Of a stretch of 19,251 bases of DNA, positions 15,757-19,251 are shown one piece after another. The notes beneath the pieces are model-generated. The model did no database searches and was not told where the DNA came from. It was given only the letters and a program-made list of their open reading frames with translations. Where the stretch lies: assembly GCA_900767685.1 (NCBI GenBank), contig CAAGAB010000059.1, forward strand, positions 1 to 19,251, written 5' to 3'. Each line of letters opens with the position of its first letter. Within the stretch, counting starts at the first letter, position 1. Made by a program: the position numbers and the translations under genes. Origin of the DNA: an uncultured Coprococcus sp. (GTDB taxonomy: Bacteria; Bacillota_A; Clostridia; Lachnospirales; Lachnospiraceae).

Positions 15757-16344
15757 GTGGAGGATAGTTATATTTCTCGCAGAGATAAAATTGTCGCTTC
15801 AGCTATAGAACTTATAGGAGATTTGGGATTACACGCTCTTACGCCAAAGAATCTTGCTAGAAAGCAGAATATTTCGGACACATTGATTTATAAGTATTTT
15901 GGAGGAATAGATGAGGTGCTTATAGCAGTTGTGAATGAATATGCTGCATTCGATATCAATATTCAGAGAACCGTTGAACATCTTGATGGCTCGTATGTTG
16001 ATAAAATCAGATACTATGCGGATACATATGCAACATATTATGACAATTATATAGGCATGGGGGCTATAATGTTGCATTATGAAGAATTGCTGCATCTGTC
16101 CGAGACGCGGGAGATCATATCAGAGTGTATGTTAAAACGTAATGACTTCGTGTGTTCACTATTTCAGGGAGCAATTGATAATAAGGAGATAAGACCGGTG
16201 TTTACACCTAAGGAGCTTACCCTTGTTTTTAATGGACTCTTTACAGAAGGTTTATTGGAACGCCGAAATCAGTATTCAAGAAAAAGTTTCCGTGTTGAGA
16301 TGAAAGAGATGATCGGACATCTGGAAAAGATACTTAGGTTGTAG
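15757..16344 (+). CDS. TetR/AcrR family transcriptional regulator
   Basis: The 195-residue protein has a TetR-type N-terminal DNA-binding domain: helix 1 from about residue 8 (RRDKIVASAIELIGDLGLHALTPKNLARK) and a recognition helix ISDTLIYKYFG (39-49). The C-terminal ligand and dimer domain (about 60-195) is variable in this family and gives no clue to the ligand. The start is GTG, with GGGAGG (15742-15747) 9 nt upstream; no better ATG exists nearby. It shares its operon with a receiver protein (17-bp gap) and not with a pump or enzyme, so what it controls is unknown. Members of the family often repress their own promoter. Confidence 0.9.
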   Translation: MEDSYISRRDKIVASAIELIGDLGLHALTPKNLARKQNISDTLIYKYFGGIDEVLIAVVNEYAAFDINIQRTVEHLDGSYVDKIRYYADTYATYYDNYIGMGAIMLHYEELLHLSETREIISECMLKRNDFVCSLFQGAIDNKEIRPVFTPKELTLVFNGLFTEGLLERRNQYSRKSFRVEMKEMIGHLEKILRL

Positions 16345-16361
16345 ATTAGGGAGGAAATACC

Positions 16362-16757
16362 ATGAAGATTTTAATAGCTGAGGACGATGTTGCAAATGCA
16401 AAGTTTTTATCCAAGTATTTGAGTAAATTTGGAGATGTGGTGATCACACCGGATGGTATAGCTGCAGTTGATGAGTTTGTCAATGCGCTTGAGAGAGGTG
16501 AGATGTTCGGGCTTGTATGCTTGGACATTATGATGCCGAAGATAGATGGATACAAAGTTCTGGCATCCATAAGAAGTGCCGAGAGGAAACATGGAGTATC
16601 AAGGATGCTCAGATCAAAGGTTATCATGACAAGTGCTCTTGATGAGGCGAGCTTTGACAGCAATCTTGCAAGTGATGATTATGATGACTACATATGTAAG
16701 CCGATTGATATAATGAAATTCAATGATATGTTGAAGAAATTGGATATTATAAAATAA
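16362..16757 (+). CDS. Stand-alone response-regulator receiver protein (CheY-like)
   Basis: The 131-residue protein is a single REC domain with no output domain. The acidic pocket is Asp8/Asp9, the phosphate acceptor Asp55 (LVCLDIMMPKIDG), the switch Thr90 (VIMTSA) and Lys113 (ICKP). All residues needed for phosphorylation are present. No histidine kinase or chemotaxis gene lies in the window, so the partner is unknown. GGGAGG (16349-16354) precedes ATG by 7 nt. Co-transcription with the TetR-type gene upstream is very likely from the 17-bp gap. It could act by phospho-dependent binding to another protein, as CheY or Spo0F do. Confidence 0.93.
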   Translation: MKILIAEDDVANAKFLSKYLSKFGDVVITPDGIAAVDEFVNALERGEMFGLVCLDIMMPKIDGYKVLASIRSAERKHGVSRMLRSKVIMTSALDEASFDSNLASDDYDDYICKPIDIMKFNDMLKKLDIIK

Positions 16758-16778
16758 TAAATCATATAAATAAAAGTC

Positions 16779-16810
16779 TGAAGCCCGCTATTGAAAGATA
16801 TCGGGCTTCA
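16779..16810. terminator. Hairpin between the receiver gene and rarA
   Basis: TGAAGCCCG (16779-16787) pairs perfectly with CGGGCTTCA (16802-16810), and TAT/ATA may extend it. The plus-strand tail (AGTGTCTATA) lacks a T run. On the minus strand the tail is GACTTTTATTT. It ends about 20 nt before the rarA ribosome site, so plus-strand termination may be weak. Confidence 0.55.
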
Positions 16811-16841
16811 AGTGTCTATATGGAATGGCAGGTGATAGAAA

Positions 16842-18158
16842 ATGGATTTGTTTGAGTATATGAGAGAAAATTCGTCTGATGATGATTCTCCGTTGGCGAA
16901 AAGAATGAGACCGGTCAATTTGGAGGATGTAGTTGGACAGGAACATATAATAGGCAGGGATAAGCTGTTGTACAGGGCTATAAAGGCGGATAAGATAAGT
17001 TCTCTGATATTCTATGGACCTCCCGGAACCGGAAAGACGACTTTGGCCATGGTTATAGCGAATACAACTAAGGCGGAATTCAGACAGCTGAATGCGACAA
17101 CTGCAGGCAAAAAGGATATGGAGCAGATAGTGAATGAAGCCAGAGATACAAAGGCTATGTATGGAAGACGTACAATACTGTTTATTGATGAGATACATAG
17201 ATTCAACAAATCACAGCAGGACTATCTCCTTCCATTTGTTGAGGATGGTACGGTGACTCTTATAGGTGCGACCACAGAGAATCCATACTTTGAGGTGAAT
17301 GGGGCGCTTATATCAAGATCACATATTTTCCAACTTCATCCCCTGTCAAAAGATGATATAAAAAAGCTTATTCATAAGGCTGTGTATTCTGAAAATGGCA
17401 TGGGCGCTTTTGATGCGGTGATCGATGACGATGCAGAGAATTTCCTTGCGGATATGGCATCTGGGGATGCAAGAAGTGCGTTGAATGCGGTAGAGCTCGG
17501 TGTGCTGTCCACAGAGCGCAGCTCAGATGGACATATACATATAACGCTTCCGGTTGCGGAGGAGTGCATACAGAAGAGAGCCATAAGATATGATAAGGAT
17601 GGCGATAATCACTATGATATTATATCTGCATTTATAAAGAGTATGCGGGGATCAGATCCGGATGCGGCAGTTTTTTATCTTGCAAAGATGTTGTATGGCG
17701 GTGAGGATATAAAGTTTATTGCCAGAAGGATAATGATATGTGCAAGCGAAGACGTGAGCAATGCTGATCCTAATGCTATTGTGGTTGCAACGGCATGTGC
17801 CCAGGCTGTGGAACGAATAGGAATGCCGGAGGCACAGATCATATTGGCTCAGGCTGCCACATACGTGGCGTGTGCACCGAAGAGTAACTCTGCGGTAAAT
17901 GCGATATTTGCAGCCATGGACGCTGTTAAGAACGAGGACACCGGACAGGTTCCGGTGTATCTGAGGGATGCACACTATGGCGGGGCTGCAAAGCTGGGGC
18001 ATACAGGTTATAAATATGCTCATGATTATCCGAACCATTATGTAGATCAACAGTATCTGCCAGATAAGATGGCTGGAAGAGTTTTCTATGAACCGTCTGA
18101 TAATGGATATGAAAAAGATATAAAGAAATATTTTGAAAAGATAAAGGGCGGTAAATAA
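16842..18158 (+). CDS. rarA: RarA (MgsA), AAA+ replication-associated recombination protein
   Basis: The 438-residue clamp-loader-like AAA+ ATPase acts at stalled replication forks and interacts with SSB in studied bacteria. After the N-terminal [22 protein letters not shown] block come Walker A GPPGTGKT (59-66), Walker [11 protein letters not shown] (Asp116/Glu117), sensor-1 region [10 protein letters not shown] and the MgsA C-terminal tetramer region, including [21 protein letters not shown] and [18 protein letters not shown]. The length is normal. AGGTGAT (16830-16836) lies 5 nt before ATG. A small membrane-protein gene starts 2 nt after its stop. Confidence 0.97.
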   Translation: MDLFEYMRENSSDDDSPLAKRMRPVNLEDVVGQEHIIGRDKLLYRAIKADKISSLIFYGPPGTGKTTLAMVIANTTKAEFRQLNATTAGKKDMEQIVNEARDTKAMYGRRTILFIDEIHRFNKSQQDYLLPFVEDGTVTLIGATTENPYFEVNGALISRSHIFQLHPLSKDDIKKLIHKAVYSENGMGAFDAVIDDDAENFLADMASGDARSALNAVELGVLSTERSSDGHIHITLPVAEECIQKRAIRYDKDGDNHYDIISAFIKSMRGSDPDAAVFYLAKMLYGGEDIKFIARRIMICASEDVSNADPNAIVVATACAQAVERIGMPEAQIILAQAATYVACAPKSNSAVNAIFAAMDAVKNEDTGQVPVYLRDAHYGGAAKLGHTGYKYAHDYPNHYVDQQYLPDKMAGRVFYEPSDNGYEKDIKKYFEKIKGGK

Positions 18159-18160
18159 GT

Positions 18161-18379
18161 ATGTTAAAGAGAATAGGCGCGATAATACTTGTTGTGTTGC
18201 TGGTTGGATTGTATGTTGCGACATTTATAATAGGTGTAACAGGAAAAGGCAATTTTATGGGGATGATATTCCTGGATGTAGTGATACCGGTTTTGTGCTG
18301 GGGTATATGGCTCATGGCCAGAGTTCTCAGGCGTAAAGGTGAGGAGATGCGCTCTCATGGGAAAGAAAAGAAAGACTGA
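18161..18379 (+). CDS. Small two-helix membrane protein, unknown function
   Basis: The 72-residue protein has a basic start (MLKR), a hydrophobic helix at about 5-27, a second at about 33-54, and a positively charged tail (RVLRRKGEEMRSHGKEKKD) that should face the cytoplasm. I do not recognise a family. It begins 2 nt after the rarA stop, so translation is probably coupled; its ribosome site (AAGGG, about 18144-18148) is weak. Its last codons lie inside a 13-bp tandem repeat that runs on past the TGA stop, so repeat-number changes would alter the C-terminus. It is plausible as a real gene because of the tight spacing and clear membrane pattern. Confidence 0.72.
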   Translation: MLKRIGAIILVVLLVGLYVATFIIGVTGKGNFMGMIFLDVVIPVLCWGIWLMARVLRRKGEEMRSHGKEKKD

Positions 18380-18416
18380 AAAGAAAGATTAAAAAGAAAG
18401 TCTGAAAAGAAAAACT
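18365..18416. repeat. 13-bp tandem repeat, four copies
   Basis: Units begin at 18365, 18378, 18391 and 18404, with consensus GAAAAGAAAGACT and one to two differences each. The first copy codes the C-terminus of the small membrane protein; the rest are after its stop. Confidence 0.85.
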
Positions 18417-18444
18417 AAAAATTAAGAATGATCTATGAGTATAT

Positions 18445-18480
18445 GTGGAATGATGCGGCAAATGATGTGACAAATGATGT
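18445..18480. repeat. 12-bp tandem repeat, three copies
   Basis: Units GTGGAATGATGC, GGCAAATGATGT and GACAAATGATGT start at 18445, 18457 and 18469. A decayed fourth unit (GACATGATTACA) follows. Non-coding, just upstream of the SEC-C gene promoter. Confidence 0.8.
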
Positions 18481-18498
18481 GACATGATTACAAAGATG

Positions 18499-18527
18499 TT
18501 GAAAAAATATATATAATTTGATATACT
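18499..18527 (+). promoter_or_regulatory. Promoter of the SEC-C protein gene
   Basis: -35 TTGAAA (18499-18504), 17-bp spacer, -10 TATACT (18522-18527) with extended TG at 18519-18520. The start is near 18534. TATAAT at 18512-18517 is only 7 bp from this -35 and is not used in this reading. Confidence 0.72.
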
Positions 18528-18563
18528 CATAAAAGTTTAAAAATTACTTAAGAGGTAGATGAG

Positions 18564-19067
18564 ATGAGTTTATTAAAAGAATGGCGTGATTACGCATATG
18601 GATTAGATGACAGAACACCTGAAGGCAAAGAGTTCTGGCTTTCTTATTTTCAGGCTGAGAAGGGTGTTTATGAGAAACTCCTTTCTGACCCACTTGCTGC
18701 GCCCGTGCATGGAACAGTAAAGGAGCTTGCAGAAAAGTATAACCTTTCGATTCAGTATATGATAGGTTTCCTTGATGGAATAGATGACAGTCTTATGGAA
18801 TCTAACAATCTTGATGAGGCGACTGAGGATTCAGAGGTTACGCTTGCCATTGACTTTGAGAAGCTTTATATGAATATGGTCGAGTGCAATGCAGAGTGGC
18901 TCTATACACTTCCTCAGTGGGAGTCTATTTTAAGTCAGGAGAGAAGAGATGAATTATATAAGATTCAGAAGTCATCAAGGACGATAATTAAGGCTCCAAA
19001 GGTTGGAAGAAATGATCCATGTCCTTGTGGAAGTGGTCTTAAGTATAAGAAGTGCTGCGGCAAATAG
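18564..19067 (+). CDS. SEC-C zinc-motif protein, function unknown
   Basis: The 167-residue protein ends in a SEC-C motif, [21 protein letters not shown] (split here as positions 147-167), with Cys153, Cys155, Cys164 and Cys165 as the zinc ligands. In SecA this motif binds SecB and ribosomes, and many small bacterial proteins carry it at the C-terminus. The first 145 residues are mainly helical, acidic and without a motif I know ([10 protein letters not shown] at the start, [15 protein letters not shown] near 109-123). It lacks membrane segments. GAGG (18552-18555) is 8 nt before ATG. It has its own promoter and a hairpin after it, so it is probably a single-gene unit. Confidence 0.9.
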   Translation: MSLLKEWRDYAYGLDDRTPEGKEFWLSYFQAEKGVYEKLLSDPLAAPVHGTVKELAEKYNLSIQYMIGFLDGIDDSLMESNNLDEATEDSEVTLAIDFEKLYMNMVECNAEWLYTLPQWESILSQERRDELYKIQKSSRTIIKAPKVGRNDPCPCGSGLKYKKCCGK

Positions 19068-19093
19068 TATTTAAAGTTTGTATGAGACAGTTG

Positions 19094-19130
19094 ATAAGGC
19101 GGTTAAAGGGTTGATCTTTAACCGCCTTAT
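19094..19130. terminator. Hairpin terminator after the SEC-C gene
   Basis: ATAAGGCGGTTAAAG (19094-19108) pairs perfectly over 15 bp with CTTTAACCGCCTTAT (19116-19130), with a 7-nt loop. The plus-strand tail TGATTATGGG is poor in T, but the stem is strong. Confidence 0.75.
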
Positions 19131-19211
19131 TGATTATGGGCTTTAGCCTGTTGAACACGCAAGGCTTAGAAAAATCTTAATATATAAATAAACAGCGTGT
19201 GAAACAATAAA

Positions 19212-19230
19212 CCACCTGCTATGCGGGTGG
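19212..19230. repeat. Compact GC-rich hairpin at the window edge (REP- or IS200/IS605-end-like, or minus-strand terminator)
   Basis: CCACCTGC (19212-19219) pairs with GCGGGTGG (19223-19230), one G-U, around a 3-nt TAT loop, in otherwise AT-rich DNA. Read on the minus strand it is followed by TTTATTGTTT, like a terminator for a gene entering from the right. Small-loop hairpins of this kind also mark IS200/IS605 ends and REP elements. ACACGC (19155-19160) and GCGTGT (19195-19200) form a further inverted pair nearby. Confidence 0.5.
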
Positions 19231-19251
19231 TGTCAATAAGTTATACAAAGA

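Overview
The window is chromosomal DNA from an AT-rich, spore-forming Firmicute, most likely a member of the Lachnospiraceae. The grounds are an alpha/beta-type small acid-soluble spore protein, the clostridial gene orders tig-clpP-clpX-lon-engB and rho-rpmE-DUF1385-prmC-prfA, proteins resembling DUF4364 and DUF5688 (families I associate with Lachnospiraceae and relatives), and strong AGGAGG-type ribosome sites. The first 19 bases match the 3' end of an Illumina TruSeq adapter, so the left edge is very probably a contig end carrying untrimmed adapter and not genome.

Layout. 20-400: spore-protein gene and its terminator. 463-6992: protein quality-control cluster on the plus strand, with trigger factor, ClpP, ClpX, Lon and the ribosome-assembly GTPase EngB; hairpins lie at the clpP/clpX and clpX/lon junctions. 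7023-7126: a 16-bp tandem repeat and a strong two-way terminator between convergent genes. 7142-7675 (minus): a DUF4364-like winged-helix protein. 7676-8177: an AT-rich divergent control region with a good promoter facing each way. 8178-13268: Rho, ribosomal protein L31, a DUF1385 membrane protein, the release-factor methylase PrmC and its substrate RF1. 13346-14404: a stand-alone HisC-type aminotransferase, closed by a 19-bp perfect inverted repeat. 14583-15600: a DUF5688-like protein with its own promoter and a LacI-like palindrome. 15679-16757: a TetR-type regulator and a stand-alone response-regulator receiver in one operon. 16842-18379: RarA and a small membrane protein. 18499-19130: a SEC-C zinc-motif protein with promoter and hairpin. 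19131-19251: non-coding, with a compact GC-rich hairpin that may be the edge of a mobile or REP-like element.

How the genes fit together. The left half handles protein folding and regulated degradation and ends in a 50S assembly factor. The middle half handles ends of expression: Rho ends transcription, RF1 ends translation, and PrmC methylates RF1 on the GGQ motif. The right part is accessory and regulatory.

No clearly new multi-gene system was found. The most distinctive points are a Rho with a long Gln/Arg/Glu-rich pentapeptide-repeat insertion behind an unusually long, structured leader; a 39-bp in-frame duplication of the prfA tail and its double stop; an orphan TetR/receiver operon; a palindromic operator candidate in front of the DUF5688-like gene; and four unrelated short tandem repeat arrays between genes.
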